From NCBI GenBank assembly GCA_030609665.1, contig JAUWBW010000016.1:1-14379 (forward strand): DNA of 14,379 bases. Reading direction: 5' to 3'. The position numbers and the translations under genes were made by a program. This DNA comes from Methanosarcinaceae archaeon. GTDB taxonomy: Archaea > Halobacteriota > Methanosarcinia > Methanosarcinales > Methanosarcinaceae. The notes under the pieces were generated by a model. That model did not search any database. It saw only the letters and a list, made by a program, of their open reading frames with translations, and had not been told where the DNA came from. This document shows, piece after piece, positions 1 through 6,862 of the stretch; positions within the stretch are counted from its first letter, which is position 1, and each line of letters starts with the position of its first letter.

Positions 1-1
1 C

Positions 2-916
2 AACCCGGAAATTCGTGAGAATGCAGCACAGGCACTTGGCAAGATCGGGGATGAGAGGGCAGTAGATCCCCTCATTGAATTGCTAGCTGATGAACAACAG
101 GAGATTCGAAAAGCTGCGGAAGATGCTCTTGCAAATATCGGTGAGCCGGCAGTAGGACCACTAACAAAGGTTATGAACGACCCTGATGAAAACTACCTTT
201 CCCGGGAGAGTGCAATAGACGCTCTTGGGAAAATTGGAGAGCCGGCAGTGGAACCCCTGATTAAGGCACTGGATAATCTCGATTTAGAACTTCGTGCGAT
301 GGCTGCACATTCTTTACGTGAGATAGGGGAGCCTGCAGTAGATTCCTTGATACAGGCACTGGAAGATGATAACCCACAGGTCCGTGCCCGTGCTGCTGAA
401 GCACTTGGTGGAATAAAAGATGAAAGAGCAGTTGAACCACTTACAAAAGCATTAAATGATGAATATGAGCTGGTTCGCACTTTTGCAAAAATGGGTCTTG
501 AAAGGATGGAAAATCAACAACAAACTGGGGTTATCGCCAATTATGGAAAAGAACGAGAATTTTCTATCGAAGATGAGAGGCGAGAGTGGCTCGATAAACT
601 TGATAGCATCGGAAGTGGAGTAAAAGGGGATATGCAGGTATATCTTTATCCTGATAGTTCTGTTATTTCCTACGGTTATGGTTATCAAGGTTATCTAACT
701 GTTTCTTTTTTGGAGGGTTCCGATGTTAATGAAGCCTTAATGGATGAAATTTACGGGATATTTGACCAGCAAGGCATGCAGATGGAAATCGATGATATTC
801 CAGTGGTGTTCCAGTTCGAAAGTCTGCCAGTAGAAGATATCGAGCTACTTGAAACACCGGGTTTTACAGCTATTACACTTTTAATAGCGTTTTTAGGTTT
901 GTTTTTAAAGAAATAA
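2..916 (+). CDS. HEAT-repeat (PBS-lyase-like) surface protein with PGF-CTERM tail, 5' partial
   Basis: The frame is open from base 2, so the gene begins outside the window; 304 residues are visible. Visible residues 1-170 are tandem HEAT-like repeats of about 31 residues built around variants of A..ALG.IG...AV.PLI.AL, the form seen in PBS-lyase HEAT proteins, which usually act as protein-binding scaffolds. Residues 171-280 are a non-repeat region rich in Tyr and acidic residues. The last 20 residues are Pro-Gly-Phe (286-288), a hydrophobic helix and two lysines. That is the PGF-CTERM pattern, which archaeosortase A cuts and swaps for a lipid anchor in other archaea. I infer a cell-surface scaffold, with the signal peptide expected upstream. 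The next gene starts 24 bases later and has the same kind of tail, so the two may be co-expressed. No enzyme motif is visible; the name refers to the repeat only. Confidence 0.88.
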   Translation, partial: NPEIRENAAQALGKIGDERAVDPLIELLADEQQEIRKAAEDALANIGEPAVGPLTKVMNDPDENYLSRESAIDALGKIGEPAVEPLIKALDNLDLELRAMAAHSLREIGEPAVDSLIQALEDDNPQVRARAAEALGGIKDERAVEPLTKALNDEYELVRTFAKMGLERMENQQQTGVIANYGKEREFSIEDERREWLDKLDSIGSGVKGDMQVYLYPDSSVISYGYGYQGYLTVSFLEGSDVNEALMDEIYGIFDQQGMQMEIDDIPVVFQFESLPVEDIELLETPGFTAITLLIAFLGLFLKK

Positions 917-940
917 GTTTGTGCAATATGAAGAGGTAAC

Positions 941-2140
941 ATGAAACAAATAAACATACTGTTCGCCCTAATACTGCTGTTGGTATCAACAAATGTAGCA
1001 ACAGCCGAATTAATTGCAGAATCCGCTGAAATTCCTTACCAGATCAATAATTCAGATCGGATCATAGTTGGAACGGTAACTGACATTCAGCCATTCTATG
1101 ATTACACTATTGTAACGATCGGTGTAGATGAGTGGCTAATGAATCCATTGTCTACAGAAACAATAACTGTCAAAACAAAGATCGGTACGAATGTTATCAC
1201 TGAAGATGAACCTACATTTGCTCCAAACGAGACCATAATCCTGATGCTTGAAGATGTCAACATTAGTGAGGACAGGTTCGGGGTTGTGTTCGGTGAACCC
1301 GGGAAACACCCGCTATCTGACAGGGATGCCGTTATGGAAGCACTGGCTGCAAGAGAGCAATCACAAAATGAGGGCAATTCCGTAGACGAGGTAGACGAGA
1401 TGATAGAGTATCCCCCGAATCCGGTTGAATTCCTTACGCCGACATCCGACCGAGGACTTGACATGGACGGCGACGGTCTGTACGATTATCTGGTCGTAGA
1501 GTTGAATGCACGTACCAGTGAACCCAGGAGATATTATCTCACAGGCGATCTGTATGTGTCGATGGGTACGTATGAAGAAAAAGGCATGACGGCAATGGAA
1601 TTTCAGGTTATAGGATTGGCACCTGCCACTGTTTACCTGAATGAGACCGTCAAGACGATTGCAGTCAATTTCGAGGGTGGAAGCATCCGCAGCAGCCAGA
1701 TAAAGGGTCCTTATGAGGTCAGCATCTCAGTGAGTAATGGAACATGGGGTTTTGGTAAGGCAATGGACTACACGACCGGTGAGTACGACTTTACACAGTT
1801 CGAGATGCCTGATGTGCTGTTGTCAGGTCCGGTGCGTGCAAGAAATGATGCTATCGAACTGGCACGAATGAAGGCATCAGAGATTGGTGTGGAAATTGGA
1901 GATGTGGAGGAGATCGAAATATTCGCGGATAGGGGGCAGGAAATATGGCACTTCAGCTTTGAGGGTGAAAATTTCAGTGAGAGGTTTGTGGTTCATGGTA
2001 ACACCACCGATGATGTTGAACACTGGACTATGGACGCGGTCCCGAAAAGTGGTTTTGACATACCCGGCATCAGTGTAGCTGGAATATTGGTGGTGCTGTT
2101 GGGTGCTGTCTTACTGGCGCTTGGTAGAAGGCGAACATGA
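941..2140 (+). CDS. Secreted surface protein with PGF-CTERM-like anchor, unknown function
   Basis: A 399-residue protein with a clear signal peptide (residues 1-22, ending ATA) preceded by GAGGT five bases before ATG. Residues 25-120 form a beta-rich domain starting around SDRIIVGTVTDI; I have a sense of similar domains in other methanogen surface proteins but cannot name a family. Residues 174-182 read D-x-D-x-D-G-x-x-D, a calcium-loop pattern as in EF-hand or dockerin-type sites. The region around 300-365 looks like a small alpha/beta fold. The end has PGI (375-377), a hydrophobic helix (378-395) and RRR, a slightly divergent PGF-CTERM anchor. Its stop codon overlaps the start of the next gene by 4 bases, so the two are probably translated together. 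Function is unknown; an extracellular, lipid-anchored location is the safest inference. Confidence 0.85.
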   Translation: MKQINILFALILLLVSTNVATAELIAESAEIPYQINNSDRIIVGTVTDIQPFYDYTIVTIGVDEWLMNPLSTETITVKTKIGTNVITEDEPTFAPNETIILMLEDVNISEDRFGVVFGEPGKHPLSDRDAVMEALAAREQSQNEGNSVDEVDEMIEYPPNPVEFLTPTSDRGLDMDGDGLYDYLVVELNARTSEPRRYYLTGDLYVSMGTYEEKGMTAMEFQVIGLAPATVYLNETVKTIAVNFEGGSIRSSQIKGPYEVSISVSNGTWGFGKAMDYTTGEYDFTQFEMPDVLLSGPVRARNDAIELARMKASEIGVEIGDVEEIEIFADRGQEIWHFSFEGENFSERFVVHGNTTDDVEHWTMDAVPKSGFDIPGISVAGILVVLLGAVLLALGRRRT

Positions 2141-2640
2141 ACAAAACTACTGCACGAAACAAGTACCTCATGTTCTTTGCCATAGGCATAATCTCCTTTT
2201 ACCTGAGCGGCTATATTTTAAGAGGTATACATCCACCCCAGTCGGTCTATTTGATGCTGCTGGTCTACTGGATACTGTTTGGCATTGGAATACTGGTCTG
2301 CAAAGAACGCTCGCGCGGTTTTGTGGTAAAGGCGTTTGCCGTATCCTTTGCAGCATTATTCCTGATCTCTGCCGGTTTCTTCGCATGGGGTGCTTATAAT
2401 CATATTAATTCCAAAGCCATAGATGCCGAACGATTGCAGACAGTTCCCGATGAGTTTGCTGTTGTGACGGAAGAGGAATTGAACGAATATCCTGCACTCA
2501 AAGAAGCGATCACAAGCCAGAGTATCGTGAAAGTGCGTCCTGGTGAATGGCGGCGGACGATAGATTATCTTACTGAAAAGGGCTCACATACAATAAAAGT
2601 TGGCAATGAATATTATCTGATCGGGTTCATGACTGCGTAA
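2137..2640 (+). CDS. Three-helix membrane protein with cytosolic or surface C-terminal domain
   Basis: 167 residues. Its ATG overlaps the previous stop (ATGA), so translation is probably coupled to the PGF-CTERM protein upstream. Hydrophobic segments lie at about 9-28, 37-55 and 62-87. They are followed by a soluble, acidic domain of about 80 residues with FAVVTEEELNEYPALKEAI and a terminal YYLIGF strand. I do not recognise the family. The tight coupling suggests a partner or membrane anchor for the secreted neighbour, but nothing in the sequence shows this directly. No catalytic motif is visible. Confidence 0.8.
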   Translation: MNKTTARNKYLMFFAIGIISFYLSGYILRGIHPPQSVYLMLLVYWILFGIGILVCKERSRGFVVKAFAVSFAALFLISAGFFAWGAYNHINSKAIDAERLQTVPDEFAVVTEEELNEYPALKEAITSQSIVKVRPGEWRRTIDYLTEKGSHTIKVGNEYYLIGFMTA

Positions 2641-2653
2641 TGGTGAGTGTTGG

Positions 2654-2917
2654 TTGGGGATTCACTTGTCCTGCTACACCCCTCCAAGTAAAATGTCAGC
2701 GGCTGAGATGGAGAAATATGGTATAGAAGCAATTCCCATAAGAGAACTCAAAGGGCGCGCCGATGATCTACATATGGCACCTGAAACAGTTGAAGAGCTA
2801 TTGAAACAGGGAGAGCAAATATACTATGCTCACAACTTGCCTGTTGTAGTAACCCCGCACCAGCCTGAACCGCCAGTCTTCCTTCTCAATATACTCGAAA
2901 AATTCGGTGAAAAATAA
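2654..2917 (+). CDS. Small soluble protein, unknown function
   Basis: Up to 87 residues, no signal peptide or membrane helix. The start is uncertain. TTG at 2654 has GGTGA about seven bases upstream. An in-frame ATG at 2693 would give 74 residues but has no visible ribosome site. An out-of-frame ATG at 2640 overlaps the previous stop (TAATG) and soon runs into a stop, so an early frameshift is also possible. The body (YGIEAIPIRELKG, then VEELLKQGEQIYYAHNLPVVV) looks like a real, compact alpha/beta protein. It is probably the last gene of the operon, and a long T-tract follows. I do not recognise it. Confidence 0.6.
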   Translation: MGIHLSCYTPPSKMSAAEMEKYGIEAIPIRELKGRADDLHMAPETVEELLKQGEQIYYAHNLPVVVTPHQPEPPVFLLNILEKFGEK

Positions 2918-2944
2918 ACAATGTATAAGGGATGAAAACATTCA

Positions 2945-2970
2945 TAAATTTCTTTTTTCTTTTTTTTATT
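2945..2970 (+). terminator. Oligo-T tract after the 2654 gene
   Basis: Runs of T interrupted by single C or A bases follow the stop of the plus-strand gene at 2917. Archaeal RNA polymerase can stop at T-rich tracts without a hairpin, so this is a plausible end of the operon. It also overlaps the 3' end of the convergent gene at 2966. No stem is visible. Confidence 0.4.
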
Positions 2971-3418
2971 TCGTACTCACACTTTCGCATATCACCTCGG
3001 GCCAATCTATTGTATGATTTATCTCTTTTTTGATAGATAGTACCGTCTCATTGTTTAAATCTATGGCAATTTTGTATATTTCCCCTCCCACCATATGTCC
3101 TTCCTTACTCGTGTTCGAAGTTATTATTTCATGATGTTCCCCTCCGATTCGAAAAAATAACTCGGCGTAAGTTTCGTTCCATATTATTCCACCTGCTGAA
3201 GGACATGGTTCACCACCAATCAATTCCTGCACCATCTCATCTTTCAAAGCTATTTCTCTCGCTTTTTGCCCCCAATCTATTCTTTCTATTTCAGGTGAAT
3301 CATTAGTTTCTTTTGTATGGTTTATCAGATTTACTCCAAGTATGCCTGTGTCGAATGTACCAATGATAACTAATATCGCCATAAGTGAGAGGATTGCAAC
3401 AAATATTATTTTTTTCAT
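2966..3418 (-). CDS. Membrane-anchored small protein with possible PepSY-like domain
   Basis: 150 residues if started at the ATG at 3418, where the product begins MKKIIFVAIL, a typical N-terminal anchor or signal segment (4-30). The frame extends upstream to an ATG at 3511, but that would put 31 polar residues before the hydrophobic segment, so I prefer the shorter form. GGTGG lies just upstream. Residues 45-135 include a conserved-looking EIYKIAIDLNNETVLSIKK stretch, which resembles the last strands of PepSY domains (Y.I.ID...G.V..I); this is an inference from pattern only. Cys72 and Cys144 could form a disulfide outside the cell. It is convergent with the upstream operon. A protein with a clearer YcdB/PepSY pattern is encoded at 5587. 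Confidence 0.72.
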   Translation of the reverse strand: MKKIIFVAILSLMAILVIIGTFDTGILGVNLINHTKETNDSPEIERIDWGQKAREIALKDEMVQELIGGEPCPSAGGIIWNETYAELFFRIGGEHHEIITSNTSKEGHMVGGEIYKIAIDLNNETVLSIKKEINHTIDWPEVICESVSTK

Positions 3419-3567
3419 TGCCACCACTTCTCTTCGCCATTCACCAAATATCCATTGTCCTGATTCGATCTGATCAGAATAACCAGCATCTATTTTCATA
3501 TGTTGCACCATGTAATTAGTACCACTTCATAAAAACAATTTGTAGTATATATATATTTTGTATTAAG

Positions 3568-3681
3568 GCATCCACTTCAAAAATCAGGGTAAAGTTCACA
3601 TTCGGATTATCTAAATCAAGTGCATCAACAGGCTTTCGATTCCAAGATAGTATCAGTTACTCTCTAATTTAAAGTGGATAC
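3568..3681. repeat. MITE-like 114-bp inverted-repeat element, copy 1
   Basis: The element begins GCATCCACTTCAAA and ends TTTAAAGTGGATAC, so its ends are inverted repeats of about 14 bp with two mismatches. A second copy of exactly 114 bp lies at 6546-6659; by eye about 102 of 114 bases match. No ORF of note is inside. The flank on the right, CTCTTTTTT, is the same as at copy 2. Small size, inverted ends and two copies suggest a non-autonomous mobile element, but no transposase is in the window. Confidence 0.6.
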
Positions 3682-3747
3682 CTCTTTTTTATTTTCAGAA
3701 TGATTTACCCGCCCAACCCGGAACCAATAATGCCACTATTTTTGTGG

Positions 3748-3776
3748 AATATATAGTGTTCGGTCAAAACCGAACA
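3748..3776 (+). promoter_or_regulatory. TATA-like box and palindromic operator, copy 1
   Basis: AATATATA (3748-3755) is followed at 3757-3776 by TGTTCGGTCAAAACCGAACA, a perfect inverted repeat with 8-bp arms around CAAA. The same palindrome recurs at 6798, and a looser version lies at 4780. In all three places an A/T-rich TATA-like stretch lies 1-7 bases before it, so a bound protein would cover the transcription start. The nearby winged-helix gene at 4176 is a candidate for the binding protein, by position only. Confidence 0.6.
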
Positions 3777-3861
3777 TCTTCAATAGTTTTAAATAGTAAC
3801 GATTGATAAAGTAAAGCTGCATGCATAAATTGGGGCACCTCTACATAAGCAAAGGAGGTAT

Positions 3862-4095
3862 ATGATTGAAGAATAGAATAGTAGTTGTATACTGGTTTGT
3901 GCTCTGGCAGGTTTAACGTCGATAACGGCAGCAATACAATTTGATATTAGTTTGCAGATGTTCATAATCTTGCACCTGTTTTTGTTTGTGTTAATCTATA
4001 ATGTGCAGGACTATTCATATAACAGCAATTTAGTGGCGCTGTCATGTAAAGTAGAGGTAAGTGATGGTTATCAAATTAAAAGTGGAAGAGTTTAG
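3862..4095 (+). pseudogene. Frameshifted or amber-interrupted small membrane protein
   Basis: A strong AAAGGAGGT (3851-3859) stands before ATG at 3862 and TTG at 3866. The ATG frame meets TAG at codon 5 (3874) and is then open to TAG at 4093. That open part encodes two hydrophobic helices, roughly ILVCALAGLTSITAAI and LQMFIILHLFLFVLIYNV, and a polar tail. The better-spaced TTG frame begins LKNRIVVVY but ends at 3914. Joining the TTG start to the other frame gives one continuous N-terminal helix, so a small indel near 3890 is the simplest explanation. It lies just after the palindromic operator and a TTTTAAATAG box (3787-3796), so it once was, or still is, transcribed. Amber read-through is the less likely alternative. 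Confidence 0.5.
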
Positions 4096-4175
4096 AGCGA
4101 ATTTGACATTTTCGTTATACATTTTCAGAATTTATAGTAAGGTTTTTCTAAAAAGCCCTCAATACAATAAAGATA

Positions 4176-4670
4176 ATGCATATGAAATCCATAGTTTTAG
4201 ATCAACAAAAATTCGAAGCTTTGTCTTCAGAAATCCGAATTAATATCTTAAAGAGTCTTAATAATCGTCCGATGACTGTCTCTGAGTTGTCTAAAGAGAT
4301 AGGTTCTGCAAAATCTACATTACATAACAATCTTCATATCCTAAAAGATACTGGTTTAATTGATCTCAAGAAAGATGAACGTAAGTGGGTGTACTACAAG
4401 TTGACTTCAGAAGGAAGCTATCTGCTACATATAGATCATCCTGAGAAACAAAATCAGTTTAAAATATTAATCGTTCTTGGAATATCAGTAGTGGCTTCAA
4501 TTGCTTCTGGGCTAATGCTTTTACTTGATTTTTTGGCAAGAAATACAATGGAAAATTCTGAAAACATTGACTCTATCTCGAATACAAATGAATATATTAT
4601 GAAAATTGTTCTGTTTTTCTTTTCAATACTATTGCTTTATTTTCTATTTAGAAAAATGCGAAATGATTGA
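4176..4670 (+). CDS. Membrane-anchored ArsR-like winged-helix transcription regulator
   Basis: 164 residues from ATG 4176 (a second ATG at 4182 is equally possible; neither has a good ribosome site). Residues 10-80 are a winged helix: SSEIRINILKSL, then VSELSKEIGSAKSTLHNNLHILKDTGLI as helix-turn-helix, and a wing at KKDERKWVYYKLT. No ArsR metal-binding cysteines are visible. Two hydrophobic helices follow (about 97-120 and 141-158) and the protein ends soon after, so the DNA-binding domain should be cytoplasmic and tethered to the membrane. It sits between two copies of a TGTTCG...GAACA palindrome (3757 and 4780) and just before the peptidase operon, so it is a good candidate regulator for that operon and for itself. 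AT-rich, like its downstream neighbours. Confidence 0.85.
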   Translation: MHMKSIVLDQQKFEALSSEIRINILKSLNNRPMTVSELSKEIGSAKSTLHNNLHILKDTGLIDLKKDERKWVYYKLTSEGSYLLHIDHPEKQNQFKILIVLGISVVASIASGLMLLLDFLARNTMENSENIDSISNTNEYIMKIVLFFFSILLLYFLFRKMRND

Positions 4671-4761
4671 TTCAATAAACGGTTTTCATTTTGGACGAAA
4701 TTTTTGAAACCAATTTATTAAAGGTCCTCCCACCATTGGTATTCAACGAGCCTACTTTCTT

Positions 4762-4798
4762 ACATATATTTATCTATTTTGTTCGTTAAAAGTGAACA
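4762..4798 (+). promoter_or_regulatory. TATA box and degenerate TGTTCG/GAACA operator of the peptidase operon
   Basis: ACATATATTTAT (4762-4773) resembles an archaeal TATA box. Seven bases later, TGTTCGTTAAAAGTGAACA (4780-4798) has the same outer half-sites and the same 19-bp length as the palindrome at 6798, but its inner bases are not symmetric. With TATA-to-start spacing of about 25 bases the start would fall at the end of the site. Confidence 0.45.
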
Positions 4799-4800
4799 TA

Positions 4801-4860
4801 TTAGTTAGTCTTAACAGTTTTGCAACCTTCTTTTATTTGATTCCAAAAAAGACTAACTAA
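4801..4860 (+). promoter_or_regulatory. 12-bp inverted repeat in the 5' leader, abutting the Shine-Dalgarno site
   Basis: TTAGTTAGTCTT (4801-4812) is perfectly complementary to AAGACTAACTAA (4849-4860), with 36 bases between. The right arm ends directly against GGAGGT (4861-4866), the ribosome site of the peptidase gene at 4875. If the predicted promoter is right, the stem begins near the 5' end of the mRNA. It could control ribosome access or mRNA stability, or be a second DNA operator. Confidence 0.6.
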
Positions 4861-4874
4861 GGAGGTTAGAAACA

Positions 4875-5570
4875 ATGTTACGAAAATTTCCAATGAATGG
4901 ATTTGTTTGCGTAATGTCTGCATTGCTAATCCTATGTACACTAACAGCATCAGCAACTCCTGATGCGATGTTAGATCGAAGTAGGACTCAATTTGGAGAC
5001 CTTGATGCTACAACTATTAATTACATTAATGCAAGATTTGAGGAAGTAATAGATGATCTTTTTTTAATTTCTGATATAAGTATAATTTACGACTACCAAA
5101 GTGGATCTTTAAGCGATTATGATTTTGTAAATGGCATAAATCAGCTCGATGATACAACAAATACAAACATTGTCTTAATCCATACACATGGGGGCAGTAG
5201 CTTATTTAGTAGCTATCTATGCTTTAAAGATGACAGTAAGCTTTATGATTCAGATGTAGACAGTTGGATGGATTTAAGGGATGGATCCTTCATTTTTGCA
5301 GGGGCATGTAAATCAGCAAAATATACTGATTTAGGCAATGAGTTTATTGACAAAGGTTTTGACGCGTATTTTGGATATAATGATAATGTATATACAACGC
5401 ACAATGCACTATTTTATTCAAATTTTTTTGATCTGGCAACTTTCACGAATGTTCCAGTTTCAACGGCTGCCCTATATGCAGCAAATCAAGTGAAACAAGA
5501 ATACGGGGACGATACGTCTGTAGCTGATTATCGCTTTATTGGCGACTCTTCTTTATGCTTAAGAACTTGA
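4875..5570 (+). CDS. Secreted clan CD (caspase/gingipain-like) cysteine peptidase candidate
   Basis: 231 residues with GGAGGT eight bases before ATG. A signal peptide (about 1-27, ending TASA) is visible. The core has a strand ending in histidine, NIVLIHTHGGSS (His103, His105-Gly106-Gly107), and forty residues later a second strand ending in cysteine, FIFAGACKSA (Cys145). A hydrophobic strand ending in HG followed by one ending in (A/G)C is the catalytic His/Cys layout of clan CD peptidases such as gingipains, caspases and CHAT domains. His105 and Cys145 are the likely dyad. The tail DYRFIGDSSLCL also resembles C25-type ends. At 231 residues it is short for a gingipain, so it would be a minimal domain. 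Activity and substrate are unknown. It is probably co-transcribed with the YcdB/PepSY-like gene that follows, which could act as chaperone or inhibitor (inference). Confidence 0.72.
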   Translation: MLRKFPMNGFVCVMSALLILCTLTASATPDAMLDRSRTQFGDLDATTINYINARFEEVIDDLFLISDISIIYDYQSGSLSDYDFVNGINQLDDTTNTNIVLIHTHGGSSLFSSYLCFKDDSKLYDSDVDSWMDLRDGSFIFAGACKSAKYTDLGNEFIDKGFDAYFGYNDNVYTTHNALFYSNFFDLATFTNVPVSTAALYAANQVKQEYGDDTSVADYRFIGDSSLCLRT

Positions 5571-5586
5571 TAGGAGGTAATTGTTT

Positions 5587-6516
5587 ATGAGATATGCAAA
5601 ATTATTGATGGCAGTGAGTGTAATTCTACTGTTTACGATGTCTTTTTCATTTGCTTTTGGCAACCATGCCACAATCTTTGAAAAAAAAGATGTCAATATG
5701 TCTAAATATATTGATCATTCGAATGAATCCTTAAATTTAAATTTTTCAAACGCAAAAACTCAGGTTAAATCAGAAAATCCAAATATAATAATAGAATCGA
5801 TTTCAGGGGGTTTGGTGAATGATGATGTCTTTGGGAAAATATGGGTACTAACCTCTGAAACGTCTGAAGGTGCTGTTATCTTCTCTGGAATAAGTGCTGT
5901 TAATGGAAATACCGTATTCATCTACGATGGTTCCAAAAACAGACGTGGTATCGATATGATTATTACTTCAGATGATGCTGTGGAAATTGCTAATGAGTAC
6001 ATAATGAACAAAAAGGTTGATGATAATATCGTTTTTGCTAACGTTCGTTACCATGCTCCTGCTGCTGATGATCTCCCTGCGACATATGGCATTCATTATA
6101 AAAGGATGATTAAAGGGACGCCTTCAATGTCTGATGGTATTATAATTAACGTAAATGCAGAAACTGGCGAAGTGTCAAGCTACCAAAGAAGATGGTCTAT
6201 GTCTGAAAGTCAAATTGTTAACATCAGCATAGAACCCACAATTTCAGCAGTTGATGCAGGAGAGATCTTGAAAAAATATATGGTATCCAGTTATCCCATA
6301 TACCAAAAGAAGAATGTGGCAGAAGGGATGAAGGTTCATTCATCAGAACTTATATGGAAAGATCATAATTATCGTGAAACGAACTCTCATGACATACGCC
6401 TTACTTGGTGGATTCATTTTGATGATCCTTCATGTGATAAAATCGATTTAAAGCGGGCTGCATGGATAGATGCTCATTCGGGAGAAGTTCTTACCGTTGT
6501 ATATTCGATTGGTTAA
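5587..6516 (+). CDS. Secreted protein with YcdB/PepSY-like domains
   Basis: 309 residues from ATG 5587, which lies eight bases after AGGAGGT (5572-5578). A TTG at 5581 would be too close. Signal peptide 1-25. The middle has GTPSMSDGIIINVNAETGEVSSYQRRWS, closely resembling the YcdB/YcdC-type pattern (G.P...DGI.V.V...TGEV..Y...W). The C-terminus has AAWIDAHSGEVLTVVYS, a PepSY-like final pair of strands. Such domains occur in propeptides of secreted proteases and are thought to hold or inhibit peptidases. It starts 16 bases after the stop of the clan CD peptidase candidate, so the two form an operon, and a peptidase/propeptide-type partnership is a reasonable guess. A hairpin terminator closes the operon. 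Confidence 0.78.
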   Translation: MRYAKLLMAVSVILLFTMSFSFAFGNHATIFEKKDVNMSKYIDHSNESLNLNFSNAKTQVKSENPNIIIESISGGLVNDDVFGKIWVLTSETSEGAVIFSGISAVNGNTVFIYDGSKNRRGIDMIITSDDAVEIANEYIMNKKVDDNIVFANVRYHAPAADDLPATYGIHYKRMIKGTPSMSDGIIINVNAETGEVSSYQRRWSMSESQIVNISIEPTISAVDAGEILKKYMVSSYPIYQKKNVAEGMKVHSSELIWKDHNYRETNSHDIRLTWWIHFDDPSCDKIDLKRAAWIDAHSGEVLTVVYSIG

Positions 6517-6521
6517 CCCTT

Positions 6522-6545
6522 GAGCCTGTAATACAGGCTCTTTTT
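6522..6545 (+). terminator. Hairpin plus T-run terminator of the peptidase operon
   Basis: GAGCCTGT (6522-6529) and ACAGGCTC (6533-6540) form a perfect 8-bp stem with a 3-base loop, followed by TTTTT. It lies six bases after the stop codon at 6516. The T-run directly abuts MITE-like copy 2. Confidence 0.8.
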
Positions 6546-6659
6546 GTATCCACTTCAAAAACTATGGTAAACTGCACATTCGGATTATCTAAATCAAGTG
6601 CATTATCAGGCTTTCTATTCCAAGATCGTATCAGTTACCCTCTTATTTAAAGTGGATAC
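6546..6659. repeat. MITE-like 114-bp inverted-repeat element, copy 2
   Basis: Starts GTATCCACTTCAAA and ends TTTAAAGTGGATAC, 14-bp inverted ends with one mismatch. The 8-mer CTCTTTTT occurs directly on both sides (6538-6545 and 6660-6667), which looks like a target-site duplication. The left copy is also part of the terminator and the right flank is shared with copy 1, so that reading is uncertain. About 89 percent identical to 3568-3681 by eye. Confidence 0.65.
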
Positions 6660-6780
6660 CTCTTTTTTTATAGTATATATTTTGTAAAAATATATAATCC
6701 GAGTTAAATCGACCGGAGGGAGGATTTTCTTGTTTTCAGGATTATTCACCAGGTCAAGCCGGACCCTACATTGCCACTAT

Positions 6781-6816
6781 TTTTATAAAGCAAGTGGTGT
6801 TCGGTCAAACCGAACA
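6781..6816 (+). promoter_or_regulatory. TATA-like box and palindromic operator, copy 2
   Basis: TTTTATAAAG (6781-6790) is followed at 6798-6816 by TGTTCGGTCAAACCGAACA, the same 8-bp arms as at 3757 but with a three-base centre. The surrounding 80 bases are related to 3694-3776 but more diverged than the palindrome itself, which suggests selection on the site. It is the probable promoter for the leader and gene at 7012. Confidence 0.6.
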
Positions 6817-6862
6817 TTTTCAAACCTATTATGTAGTTCGGGTGCGTTTAAGAAAAGTGTGA

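Noticed and set aside
100..500. A tandem DNA repeat or CRISPR-like array
   Set aside because: The periodicity is protein-level HEAT repeats, with diverged DNA and no constant repeat/spacer structure.
1884..2078. 64-residue frame within the 941 gene
   Set aside because: Shadow in another frame of a well-supported signal-peptide and PGF-CTERM protein, with no start signals.
4061..4243. 60-residue frame between the broken small membrane gene and the regulator
   Set aside because: It overlaps the regulator start in another frame and the end of the broken gene, has no ribosome site suited to it, and has low-complexity composition.
6462..6650. 62-residue frame across the terminator and MITE-like copy 2
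   Set aside because: It runs through a perfect terminator hairpin and a repeat element, so is not a real gene.
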